Shown here: one piece after another, positions 1-9,086 of the stretch
How the letters are laid out: each line of letters opens with the position of its first letter
How positions within the stretch are numbered: position 1 is the first letter of the stretch
Origin: Rhodocollybia butyracea
Lineage: Eukaryota; Basidiomycota; Agaricomycetes; Agaricales; Omphalotaceae
Assembly (NCBI GenBank): GCA_015501585.1
Contig: JADNRY010000520.1
Coordinates: forward strand, 1 to 41,184
Length of the DNA: 41,184 nt
Direction: 5' to 3'
Translations under genes and position numbers: made by a program
The notes under the pieces: generated by a model
What the model was told of the DNA's origin: nothing
What the model saw: the letters and a program-made list of their open reading frames with translations, nothing else
Database searches by the model: none

Positions 1-2
1 TT

Positions 3-1272
3 TTATTGTAGATGTCGTAGTTTAGTTCCGCTGGAATCGATAGAACGTGTGTGGAAGGCGATAGGGTGGATTTCCCCTGTGGATGGGTCCAGCTGAGAGA
101 GGATTCCTGCGATAGCCCACTCGGAAGCATCACATTCGAGTATGACAGGGAGGTCGGGATTGAAATGGCCTAGTACTGGATGGTAGTGAATGCTGTTTTT
201 AGTAGTTTGAACGCGTCCTGGCAAGCGGAATCCCAGATCCAAGCTACATCCTTCCGGGTTAGTCTGGTGAGGACCTTGATAATACCCGAGTAGTTGTCTA
301 TGAATCTTCTGTAAAAATTGGCGAAGCCCAGGAAGGATTAGAGCTCTTTGACATTCCGAGGAGCCAGCCAGTCCAGAATAACGGATACTTTTGAAGGGTC
401 CATGGAAATCCCTTTTGGCAATATGATCATGCCTAGGTATTGACGTATCAGTATGGAAGAAACATTTCTTGGGCTTAACGTGAAGATTGTTGTCGCGCAG
501 TCATTGTAGTACCGTCCGTACATGTTCCTCGTGTTTACTCTCGTTGTCGGAAAAAATGAGTATATCATCCAAGTAGACCACTACACAAACATTGACAAGG
601 TTGTGAAAGATGTTGTTCATGAAAAACTGGAAAGCTGTGGAGCATTTGTTAATCTGAAAGGCATAACCAAGTACTCGAAGGCTCCATATCACTTCTGAAA
701 GCTGTTTTCCATTTGTGTCCGTCGGCAATACGTACGTTGTTGTATCCCACTTGTAGGTCGAGTTTGGTGAAGACCTTAGCTTGGCTGAGTCGATCTACAA
801 GAGTTCCGACAAGGGGAAGGGGGTACCGATTCTTTATGGTGAGGCGGTTGAGTGCTCGATAATCTATGCAAAATCAAAGGGACCCATCTTTCTTTTTTGT
901 GAATAGTACTGGGGCTCCCGTTGGCGAACTAGATGATTGAATAAATCCCTTTCCTAGCATCTCGTCGATATAGTCCTTTAACGATTTAAGTTCCGTAGCT
1001 GACATGTTATAAAGTTTTCCTAGAGTCAGCATGGTGTCTCCTTCCGTTTCAATGCGGATATCATATGGTCGGTGAGGCGGAAGTTCTTTAGCATCGCCAG
1101 GAGAAAATACATCGAGGTAGTTGTGGTATTGTGCCGGTACCAAGTCCTTCCATGTTTGCGCTTCCTTGTTCGCGGTTGTAGAAGCTTTATCCGAAGGATT
1201 GTCAGTCTTGGGGTTCACTGGTTCTCCTAATGTAATGGCTTTAAGTTTTTCTGAATCATTAGCAGGGGACAC
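3..1272 (-). pseudogene. gypsy reverse transcriptase and RNase H N-terminus (frameshifted)
   Basis: This segment would copy the element RNA into DNA. The first part (1272-874) carries the L-P-P-H-R-P-Y-D-I stretch that precedes RT and the G-A-P-V-L-F-T-K-K-K-D-G-S motif of the RT fingers. The frame of 728-501 has the catalytic Y-L-D-D-I motif (bases 561-575) followed by F-S-D. The last part (242-3) has the RNase H opening with L-E-C-D-A-S-E-W. These pieces lie in different frames with stops between them, so the coding sequence is dead. It continues past base 1. The class is certain from the motifs; the exact clade is not determined. Confidence 0.85.
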
Positions 1273-1300
1273 ATGAAGGAAAAAATGGGGGAGTCCCGTC

Positions 1301-1676
1301 TCAAATTAATCTATCCATTGCTGCGGCACCAATCATACTGATTTTTGGTCCTGTCGTGTCGGGATCTGAGTCTCTTTCTACCCAAGCGGGACCTTTCCTC
1401 CTAAGGTAATCCTTCTTTCTGGAAGCAGCTCCCTTTGGTGTCATGGGTTTTTGCGGAATTTTTTGAGCTTTGGTTGTCATTTGGTTGGGTGTCGTGTTGT
1501 GACTCCATTTCTCTGTTCCTTTCTTCCATTGTCGGATGTTGTCCTCCATTGATTGGAAGGGTTTGTCGTTGGGTAAGAGTAGTGGACCATCTGGATCTTT
1601 GTCGAAGGGTAGAGTGGTCAGTTTGTTGGCTGTGTATTCATCCTCGTCAAGGATTTCTTCTATTGTTGTCGCATAT
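1301..1676 (-). pseudogene. gypsy linker between protease and RT, downstream side of the insertion
   Basis: An acidic, low-complexity linker encodes T-I-E-E-I-L-D-E-D-E followed by L-P-F-D-K-D-P-D-G-P. It resembles the end of the protease frame on the other side of the PIF insertion (T-M-E-D-T-L-D-E-D-N, then L-P-F-N-G-N-P-N-D-P). The upstream end of the open frame that covers this piece runs into the inserted element, so those residues do not belong to the retrotransposon. No enzymatic domain is seen. Confidence 0.55.
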
Positions 1677-1679
1677 TTA

Positions 1680-2824
1680 GGGCCTGTTCGGCAACACAAA
1701 TCCGGATTTTGTGTGATTTTGCCAGAGGCAAGATTTTGAAGACTTATATAAAATGTTCGGATCAGCTGGCCGGTCGCCATGACTCTGGAAATGACATAAC
1801 ATGACATAACTCCTGCCCTGACATGTCGGATGTTCCTCCCACTGTCCCGCAAGTCCTCCCGACCACTCTCAACAATGCCACCCAGTGACCAACATGTTCT
1901 GGTCATCATCTTTCAAGTGTATATTATTGTTAAAGCGATTTTATTTCTCTATATTGTCTAAGCAAGTTAAACCTAAAGTAAAAACTACATTTGAGAGCGG
2001 CGGGCATGTCTGAGCATCGAGCGGGGTGTTGACCTCAACATGGAAGAAATGTCTGACAGCACGCACGTTTACATGGAGCGCTCAACTGGCTGATCTGATC
2101 AATACTTACAAATGCTTGATGGCTTTTTTATATGGTGGCAATACCTGGCAAATGTCAGGAAGTGAACATTTCCTGACTGACAAATTGGACACATGATTGA
2201 GCACATGATTGTCTCAATATTGTATTAATGACATTTGATAACAAACGAGTCATATGGTCTAATTTCGGGTGCAATATAATGACCCGGAACCCGGAACCGG
2301 AAATGAATTATATTATATGAGTCAAAATGACTCGGAACATGACTCGGAATGACTCAATATGACTTAGGTAGCTAGTATAAATACCGCTCAGTAGATACAT
2401 TGTTACCCCAGCCTTGTTATTTTGGAACTATTACCTTTGTGCAGCATAGCTTGTGAATTGAACCTTGATATGAATCTTAGTTGCTAACTGTGAATATCCA
2501 GAAGCATCACCAATTACCTGTTAAACAGAAGAATACCTGTATTACAGAAGAACCACCTTTACCTGCTCACCACAGAAGAACTACTTTTACCTGCTTACCA
2601 CAGAAGACATCACATCTGTTTGATCAGAATACCAGAATATTACCTGTTAACACAGAAGAACCATCGGAAACCACACTGTTAAATCAGCAACACCAAAACT
2701 TGATATTGTAGTAAATCTGCCCAACGGGCCCCTCGCTATACTGTACATTGGGAGATCCAATCGTGAACGGATCTCTACAGCAAATCCCAACAAAATCTGA
2801 GATTTGTTGTTGCCGAACAGGCCC
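1680..2824. mobile_element. PIF/Harbinger-type non-autonomous DNA transposon inserted in the gypsy element
   Basis: The ends are perfect 17-bp inverted repeats, GGGCCTGTTCGGCAACA at 1680-1696 and its complement at 2808-2824. Similarity continues inward for about 20 more bases. TTA flanks both sides (1677-1679 and 2825-2827). The 3-bp TWA target duplication and GG-starting ends match PIF/Harbinger. At 1145 bp with no DDE transposase frame it is non-autonomous. The interior holds short direct repeats (ATGACATAAC twice near 1793), repeated GACTCGGAA motifs near 2331-2352, a TATAAATA box near 2376, and a minisatellite. Confidence 0.85.
2510..2690. repeat. degenerate minisatellite inside the PIF-type element
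   Basis: Units of about 25-35 bp recur, each combining ACCTG (often followed by TTA or CTCACC) with ACAGAAGAA. Examples are ACAGAAGAACCACC near 2543 and ACAGAAGAACTAC near 2571, with related units to about 2665. The small open frame over it (2481-2711, plus) simply translates these repeats and shows no domain. Confidence 0.5.
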
Positions 2825-3679
2825 TTAGTTTTGAGGTGTTGGGGTTTGCGTTTTTGTGCTTTGGTTTGCTGAATGAGATGTCAGAATGAATGGTTCGTCC
2901 ATCGTTAATAGGATAGGGTCGTTTGGGTTTCCGTTGAATGGTAGCATCGTTGGTTGGTTAGATGGGTCGTTATCCTCGTCAAGGGTGTCCTCCATAGTAA
3001 CTGGGAATCTGGATTTTGAAGGTTGTGTTGTCGAGATGGTTGTCGGATGGTTTTGGCCATTCCCTACCCCCTCCTCTACGCCCGTACTTCCCTCCTTGTC
3101 CTCTATAATATCCGCTCCTACTACCACTGAAATTCTAACATTTCTATCCCGGAACGTCATAGAAAGATCTGCCCAGTCCACGACGGGATTGTACTGGCGA
3201 AGCCACGAAAGTCCCAAGACGACCGGTGCCGCTGGATGTCGTCGTGTCACTAGGAATTCGACTAATTGAATAGTGCCGTCTTCGAAACTGATGGTGTCGG
3301 TGTAGGAATGGGTGATTTGACCTGCCGATGAAGGCTGGCTGTCGAATAACTCGAGCGGAATTGGTTCCTTCAGTTGAGTAAGGTTTTCTGGGTGTTTGTT
3401 GGCGACATTGGCATCAATGAACGGGCGGGATGCTCCGGAATCAACCAGAGTGTTGTGGCAGATGTCCTTTTCGTCAGACATAGGGAAGCGGGTTCGAATG
3501 ATAAAGGAATTTTTGTGTAGAGATTGTAGACGTGCTGAAAAACCGTTATAGTTGAGGTATGGGGCCCTCAAGAGCATGGAACTATCGATGGGAGGACTCC
3601 CAGTTGTTCTCTCGTCCCCATGGGAGTCCTCTAAGCTTTTCCCGATTCTGTTTTGTCGTCCACTACCTCTACCTGCCAA
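2825..3679 (-). pseudogene. gypsy retroviral-type aspartic protease region
   Basis: This encodes the protease that would mature the retrotransposon polyprotein. Residue 80 of the open frame begins D-S-G-A-S, the active-site motif of retropepsins. About 75 residues further comes the V-L-G-L-S-W-L segment, matching the second conserved (I/V-L-G) strand of the fold. Downstream is an acidic tail. The frame is offset from the preceding Gag frame and ends in a stop made by the TTA duplication of the adjacent transposon. The protein is therefore truncated at its C-terminus. Confidence 0.8.
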
Positions 3680-3720
3680 TCCGTCAATGCTTCCCCGTCC
3701 TCACTCACCGAAAACACTGC

Positions 3721-4900
3721 TCATAACTTCTGTCTAGGCACTTCTGTCCCCGGCGGGTCTGTCGCTGCCTTTGAAAGGTCTTCCGGTTTGGTGCATTCTG
3801 CTTTAAAGTGTCCCATGCCTCCACACTGCAAACATAGGCCTCTTCTTTGTCGCTCATTCATGAGCTTCCACGTATTGTCATCCCATAGGGTTCCCGCTCG
3901 TAAGAGCAATGATCCGTCGAAGTCACCCTGGTTACTGCAGCTGCATTCCTGTCCTGATTCTAGCTGAATATATCTCTTTGTTAATTGCGACAAGCTCGTC
4001 GGTAGTTGAGTTATCCTGCCATGCTGCTGCTCCCCTCGTTGCATTGTTTCCGCCTGGCTGTTGGGGGCCCTTATTCTGACCTGGGATGAAGTTCCGTCGT
4101 GGAACATACCAGTTACTTGTCTGGGTTTCCCCCGTCAGCGGGTTTTGGAATTGTAGCGGGGGCGGTAGCGTTGCCAACCAAGTGTTTGCCTGCGGAAGGA
4201 ACCCTGGTAAGCCTCCCTGTTGCGTTCTACCTTGTTGGGACGGATTCTGACGCCATGAAGCATCAAGTTCCTGGTAGCGACGAATCCATTCTGTCAGCGT
4301 CATTGGCCTCATTGGTTGCAAAGAAATATTGACGTCAAGCCAGCTGGCGACGGATTTCCAGAGGCGGTTAATCATGGCGTGTTTGTTATACCCAGTGCAA
4401 TACGCCAATTCCTCCCATCGGATGATGAAGGACGCGAAGTCTTCATTTTGAAGCTGTCGAATCTCATCAAGTTGAGTTTGGGCATGGCCCATCGGATCGA
4501 ATATACCAAACCTAGCCTGGAATTCCTGTACAAACGTGTTCCATTCATGAATCGCGGCATTCTCTATTCCTGTAGCTTCTTCCTGGCGCGTCAGGTTGTC
4601 GTAATGAGAGGCTGCTGCTTCCCGTAGGAATGAGATTGCATAGGCGATGCGACTGGCTTCGCCTTTGAATAGTGTTGGTTTCGCCTTGAACACTCGTAAT
4701 ACTGATGATAGCCATGGAAGCCAAGCATCTTTATTCCTTCCCGTAAAATTGTCTGGCTTCGCCGTGTCTAGTTTCGATTCCAAAGCGATTTTCTCTTTCC
4801 GAGCAGTTTGATCCCCTTGTCCTCCTCGTTGGATGTTTAGCGGAATCCATTGATTTGGTGGGTAGTAGACATATGCCTGATTGTTTGGGGGATTTGCCAT
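3721..4900 (-). pseudogene. gypsy Gag with CCHC zinc knuckle (frameshifted)
   Basis: Gag packages the element RNA into particles. The frame 4900-3932 holds a helical capsid-like domain (F-T-G-R-N-K-D-A-W ... F-R-X-R-F-G, then L-R-Q-L-Q-N-E-D-F-A-S-F-I-I-R-W). The end of Gag is in another frame (4107-3721) and has C-L-Q-C-G-G-M-G-H-F-K-A-E-C, a CX2CX4HX4C knuckle that binds nucleic acid. The two frames overlap around 3932-4107, so at least one indel separates them. An additional Gly/Pro/Tyr-rich start in a third frame (from ATG at 5043) probably belongs to the original N-terminus. Confidence 0.8.
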
Positions 4901-5171
4901 GTGTGGAGGTGGTTCTCTTCCTGGCTTCTGTAACTGTAATTCCGAGGCGCACTAGGAGGCGTGGGAAAGGCGTATCCAGGACCGTAACAGTGAATATGAA
5001 TTGAATATGGAACTGTACCAGGCTCTGCTGGGCTGTAGTTCATATACTAAACTGAATAGAAGACTTTCAATGAGTAAGTAACAGTGTACTTGAATTATTA
5101 GTAGAACTATTTACCAGGCTCTTGCTGGACTGAAGCTTACTAAATAATCCAATCAGGATACACTAACAAGA

Positions 5172-5262
5172 CTTTATTGAGAGTCTTAAAAGACTAGACT
5201 TAGAGGGGTAATTTAGAGGGGAAGAAAGAACTTTTTATTTCTGTCTACTGGGGGTTTATATA
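5172..5262 (-). promoter_or_regulatory. probable gypsy LTR promoter (TATA) and polyadenylation signal
   Basis: On the minus strand TATATAAA lies at 5262-5255 and AATAAAG at 5178-5172, the order expected for U3 and R of an LTR upstream of gag. The neighbouring CCAGCA(A)GAGCCTGGTA motif occurs twice (near 5010-5040 and 5112-5140). Transcription start was not determined. Confidence 0.45.
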
Positions 5263-5319
5263 CTGTACAATTAAATTACGGCACATGGCCAGCCATACCC
5301 ACTAAAACCCCTGGTGGTA

Positions 5320-5450
5320 TTGGAGCTTCGGACACTGTTACCAGTGACCAGGGACAGGATTGAACTGTAGACCACTGTACTGACATAAGTCTGGTCAGCA
5401 TCTACAGTTGCAAAGCGCGTGATGCTACCACTACACCACACCGCCCCATC
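5320..5450 (-). ncRNA. degenerate tRNA-like sequence with A and B boxes
   Basis: On the minus strand, GGTGTAGTGGTAGCATC (5437-5421) matches the D-arm/A box of glycine-type tRNAs, and AGTTCAATCC (5366-5357) matches a B box about 60 nt further on. The T-arm has only four pairs, the anticodon stem does not pair, and no 3' acceptor strand complements the 5' GGGGCGG. The intervening segment folds instead as CTGTAGA/TCTACAG enclosing CTGAC/GTCAG. It is therefore not a working tRNA gene. It could be a SINE-type head or a tRNA-derived segment of the gypsy LTR. Confidence 0.4.
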
Positions 5451-5459
5451 ATGTACTTA

Positions 5460-5770
5460 TTGCTCTTTTCAAAAATAATGGATTCTGAAAAAAAAAAAAA
5501 AAAAAGTTTAGTTCAAAGAGCATCCAACACAGCCAGCACGGAGCTGCAATGGTCCTGAACTCCCTTGTTGGAAATAATTGACAATCCGATTGAGCGAGTG
5601 GTCGTGAATAAACCACTGAACAATTCCAATAGAGTATAGTGGTCCTGGCTTCCTTTGTTGGAAATACCTGACAGTCTGAGTTGGCTCTGGACTTCTTTTG
5701 GGGGAATATACGCCTCATCTATACATTGACGTTGTTGGCCTCATCAAAATTTGATTTTTGAAAAGAGCAA
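5460..5770. mobile_element. Tc1/mariner-type MITE (311 bp)
   Basis: The ends are perfect 17-bp inverted repeats, TTGCTCTTTTCAAAAAT at 5460-5476 and its complement at 5754-5770, each flanked by TA (5458-5459 and 5771-5772). There is no coding capacity. The interior carries an A-tract (about 5488-5505) and two related 45-bp segments starting near 5550 and 5640, both containing TTGTTGGAAATA. The TA duplication and small size fit a mariner-superfamily MITE. It sits beside the gypsy element's tRNA-like segment. Confidence 0.75.
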
Positions 5771-5868
5771 TAATAGAACTTTTTCAGACCCCCTTGGGAG
5801 AAAGTCATATTGTAAGCTAGTTTAACTAATAGCCGGAAATCACTGGACTCTCGCTACAGTATTGTGCC

Positions 5869-7102
5869 CTATGACACACTGAGAGTTGGGAGTTGAGCAG
5901 TCAGATGAATTGTTTCTGCAATGGGCGAGTTATCTGAATGGATTATGATGATTATGGCCAGTGGATAAACTGCCTGGAAGATTTTGATTAAGGGTGTTCC
6001 ATCTTCCTGGCTAATAGAACATGAAAATAGACTTACTGCAGAGGCAAACCACACTTCCTGAGCAGTGTTTATAACCAAATCAAAGGTTAATGTGTTCTCC
6101 ACTGTTATTGAGGATAATATTGCTGCACTCAATGCAAACAATTGTATAAACAGAAAAATTGCCCCAGATTCCACCAAAAAAAGCAAAATCTTTTGAACAT
6201 GACTTTTCTGCCAGACTGACACTTCTCTCATTGTTCTGTAATGTGCCCTAGTAAGATGATAGAGGTTAACAGACAAGTTGCAAGCTGATGTCAAATGTTA
6301 TTACCAAGCTTTCCAGCCAATTAATAGTGTTGCTGTCATGTTTACTACCAATGAAATGACTAGAAAAACTAAATCTAGAACAGGAATGTGCGTTTCAAGA
6401 AGTCCAAGGGACACCAGATCGTCAAAAATCATATCTGCAACACCGAGCCCTGTGTATAAGTTGTATGAATGAGGCCATGACAAGAATTGCAAATTGTATA
6501 ATCATACCTGCATCACAGATTGCAATTGTTGCTAACACAAAGCGCCAAAATCTGTTATGAGGTAATAAAACCCAGGCTCTCCAGCAGATCACAAGGTCAC
6601 CAGCTAAAATCTAAAAACTGAGTGAATCACTTAGCAAACAAGCATGCCCCAAATCTCACCGTTATATCAGACAAACAAACCTGTATGTCATTAATAACGA
6701 CCAAATCTGAAGGAGGTGTTGGGATCTCCTTTACAATGCCAGATTTTATTTGACCAAAGTTTACAATGTATGCAAGGATATTTTGCCCTATCCAAGCTAG
6801 TGAAATAAACATACAGCACAGAAGCTGTATTGCTTTGGGTTCTCTCCAGGTTTTGATGCTAATCAGGTAGTTAGTCACTGACTTCTATTAGACAATTGAA
6901 AACACTTACTGTAGTAGACGTATGGCAATCAGTATTCCCAGTGTAGCAATTCCTACATAAAATAATGAGTATCTCAAGATCCCAACATGGAGTCAAGTAG
7001 ATACTCACCACAAGTAATTGTGGAAATCACAAGATTCACTACATTGAAATAGCAATTGCTTCCAAAGGCATTAATTTGTGCTGCCTGTTCTGCGGGTGTC
7101 AT
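5869..7102 (-). CDS. multi-pass integral membrane protein, basidiomycete family with GDLVICWRAWVL motif
   Basis: Six exons read cleanly: 7102-7009, 6952-6910, 6858-6681, 6610-6508, 6449-6305 and 6247-5869. They join in frame to 313 residues. All introns are GT..AG and about 50-70 nt. The protein has about seven hydrophobic segments, among them C-Y-F-N-V-V-N-L-V-I near the N-terminus, L-C-C-M-F-I-S-L-A-W-I, and W-V-L-L followed by F-W-R-F-V-L-A-T-I-A-I. The segment I-L-A-G-D-L-V-I-C-W-R-A-W-V-L-L-P resembles a signature I recall from uncharacterised agaricomycete seven-TM proteins. Function is unknown. The start is the first ATG that continues in frame into exon 2. No stop interrupts the model, so it is probably active. 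Confidence 0.75.
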
Positions 7103-8136
7103 GCTAACTAGTCAATGTAGACCACTGCTCTCCCAGAATAGAGAAATGGTCTGATGTTTTTCACTCTCTCTAGTTTTATACTCGCAAAGCCCAAGTAATT
7201 AATAAGAAACACAGCAACCCACTATCCCGAGGATTGCATCATAGGTATTCGGGTTCCCACAAGAACAGAACAGCCGGCCCCACATAGCCATGCTAACCCG
7301 CATACAGGAAGGTAGACTGTAGCGCGCTGTCACCTGTGGGAGAAAAGAGGCTATGGGGACAGCCTGCGTCCAGTGAAAGGGGACACTGCAAGCAGTGAAA
7401 GCCTCCAAGCCCGAGACGATTATATTCTATGTCTAGAACAACCGCTCTGTGCCCACAACTCCATGATACTGATGATAATGAGTCACGGAAAAATTATTTG
7501 GACTTGGTACCGCGATCGGCGCAGGGGTGATCTGCAGAGAGCTGAGGGGCAGTCTTTATTTAACTGGTATCTGTTTGTTCAAATTTGGCAACTAAGTAAG
7601 ACTCAGCAAAGATTTCGAGCATCCAAGAAAGTCAATTTGGGTTCCTGAAGAGAAGACTCTATTGCAATGATTTTAAAATTCAATCTAATTACCTTACGCG
7701 CCCGTATAACCATTCGCACTGTTTCTTTCCGCAATACATTATTGAGACCCTGTAGATAGATAGATGGATAAAATGAAAAATAATGAAATACAGGCGAGTC
7801 GAGCTGTACTGAGGTGGGTTGGTCACTGGTGTGGCGTTACATGTGATTGTTGGGGTCAATGTTAATAGGGTGATACTAATAGGTATCGGGAGGCTGGGGA
7901 CTGTGGCTGGAGCCAGACATTGGACATTAAACTTTGATCCGAGCTCAGTTACCTTCTCGCCTCCTCGAGTCGTCTATTTATATTTCAGTCCTGGAGATGA
8001 CCTGAGAACTTCATGTTTTGAAGGCTTGAAGCAACTGTTTGAAACTATACAAGTAGCTTTGCTGTTTCTATCCTTGCAGATCCTGGTGTCAACAAAGCTT
8101 AAGCCTTTGAGGTAGCTAGTAATGACTTGGAGTTGA
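7103..8136. other. intergenic, no gene recognised
   Basis: Short open frames on both strands show no domain or convincing splice structure. This stretch would contain the divergent promoters of the membrane-protein gene (to the left) and the APH-like gene (to the right). Confidence 0.5.
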
Positions 8137-9086
8137 ATGGGATCAGTGCCTCAGATAGTAATTTCAAACCTTGATACGACGGACAAAAAGTGTTTGGTGA
8201 GTCACTGCGCCTGCTCACATGCACCGTATGTATAATGCCTTATAGACAAAACATTGGAGGGTGTGGAGCTTGATGGTTAAATTGACCAGCAGGGAAGGTT
8301 TCAACGCAGGCATATACGGGCTCAACTGTTGGATATCAGCAGATATCAGTATCATTGTTATGATTGATCAAGCTCATAGTTATCTCACACTCATTATTGA
8401 CACGTACTTACACATACTTATTTCCTATCACCCCCATTACCAGTATATAAGCAGTAGCTAGATATACGCTACCTCATCCGATTGCCCCTCTCTCAGTGCT
8501 GTAGGGGGCAAACGGAATATATTGTGCTTTTCACTTTATTCTGCCGTTGTGCTATATATTATCCCGAGTGGTAATATCGTGTTCTATTTTATTATCCAAC
8601 ATCAACAAGGACTACCAGGGCTACAAAGCTAGCGAAGTAGTGGTCAAGTGTATGAAACAGCCGATCGACGATGAGACTTGGGGCCAGGCTTGGGGCGAGG
8701 TCAAAGCCCTAAGAACCGTTGGGTATTTAATTGATTCTGGGCTGCTGTTAGTGCCGGAAAGCGGACACGATAAGCCAACCCCAGTCATTTTGATGAAAAG
8801 AATCCCCGGATGTATCCTACCTGAAACGCCATTATGGGCCAACAGTCAAACTCGAACTCAGCTAGTGAATGATATTAAACCAAAGGTAAAAGAGGAAGTC
8901 ATTAACTGGGCTGTAGACAAAAAGACTCTTGTTACGTGAGGAGCACCACAAATGGGAATATGCCTGACTGGACATTCTAGCGATTTTCATCTCGGAAACA
9001 TCCATTTTGTACTGACGGAAAAACATACTGTGAAGTCAGTCTATGTTTTGGACTTTGGCTATCCTTGGGTTTACTTACACTGTTAA
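8137..9086 (+). pseudogene. APH/choline-kinase-like phosphotransferase gene interrupted by a solo LTR
   Basis: The model is exon 1 at 8137-8196, a 49-nt intron, exon 2 at 8246-8326, then after the insertion 8607-8935, a 45-nt intron (8936-8980) and a last exon at 8981-9086. Both introns are GT..AG. The second has a CTGAC branch-like site. Splicing produces T-D-F-H-L-G-N-I-H-F, resembling the catalytic loop of aminoglycoside-phosphotransferase-like kinases, followed by V-L-D-F-G-Y-P, the metal-binding aspartate region. Upstream are L-T-S-R-E-G-F-N-A-G and V-V-V-K-C-M, a likely nucleotide-binding strand with lysine. The predicted product, about 190 residues without the insert, is short for a complete kinase. 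The insertion at 8327-8606 almost certainly inactivates it. Substrate unknown. Confidence 0.65.
8327..8601 (+). mobile_element. solo LTR (275 bp) with 5-bp target duplication
   Basis: It begins TGTTGGAT and ends ATCCAACA, a perfect 8-bp terminal inversion. TCAAC flanks it on both sides (8322-8326 and 8602-8606). A TATATAA box lies at 8454-8460. No internal retrotransposon sequence remains, as expected after LTR-LTR recombination. Its sequence differs from the copia-type LTR at 32928. The insertion lies inside an exon. Confidence 0.88.

Larger units (their letters stand above)
1..5457 (-). mobile_element. Ty3/gypsy LTR retrotransposon remnant, cut by the left window edge
   Basis: Read on the minus strand, the order is leader, Gag (about 5043 to 3721), aspartic protease (3679-2825), linker, reverse transcriptase (1272 to about 330) and start of RNase H (242-3). 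This gag-pro-RT-RH order is that of Ty3/gypsy. Integrase and the 3' LTR would lie beyond the window. The reading frame changes several times and a PIF-type transposon splits the protease/linker region, so this copy cannot encode an intact polyprotein. A TATA box (5255-5262) and an AATAAA-like signal (5172-5178, minus) suggest that the 5' LTR lies roughly at 5100-5457. Without the second LTR its ends cannot be fixed. Confidence 0.85.

Noticed and set aside
1301..1909. 202-residue protein as one gene
   Set aside because: The frame runs across the left end of the PIF-type transposon. Its first third is transposon sequence and the rest is gypsy linker.
2481..2711. 76-codon plus-strand gene
   Set aside because: It is a direct translation of the minisatellite inside the transposon; no domain, and composition is driven by the repeat.
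5320..5450. Functional tRNA-Gly or tRNA-Ala gene on the minus strand
   Set aside because: A and B boxes are present, but the anticodon stem does not pair and the 3' acceptor strand does not complement the 5' end. Kept only as tRNA-like.
7819..8115. 98-codon plus-strand gene upstream of the APH-like gene
   Set aside because: No domain, and a separate ATG (8137) with a clean exon/intron structure explains the downstream gene better.
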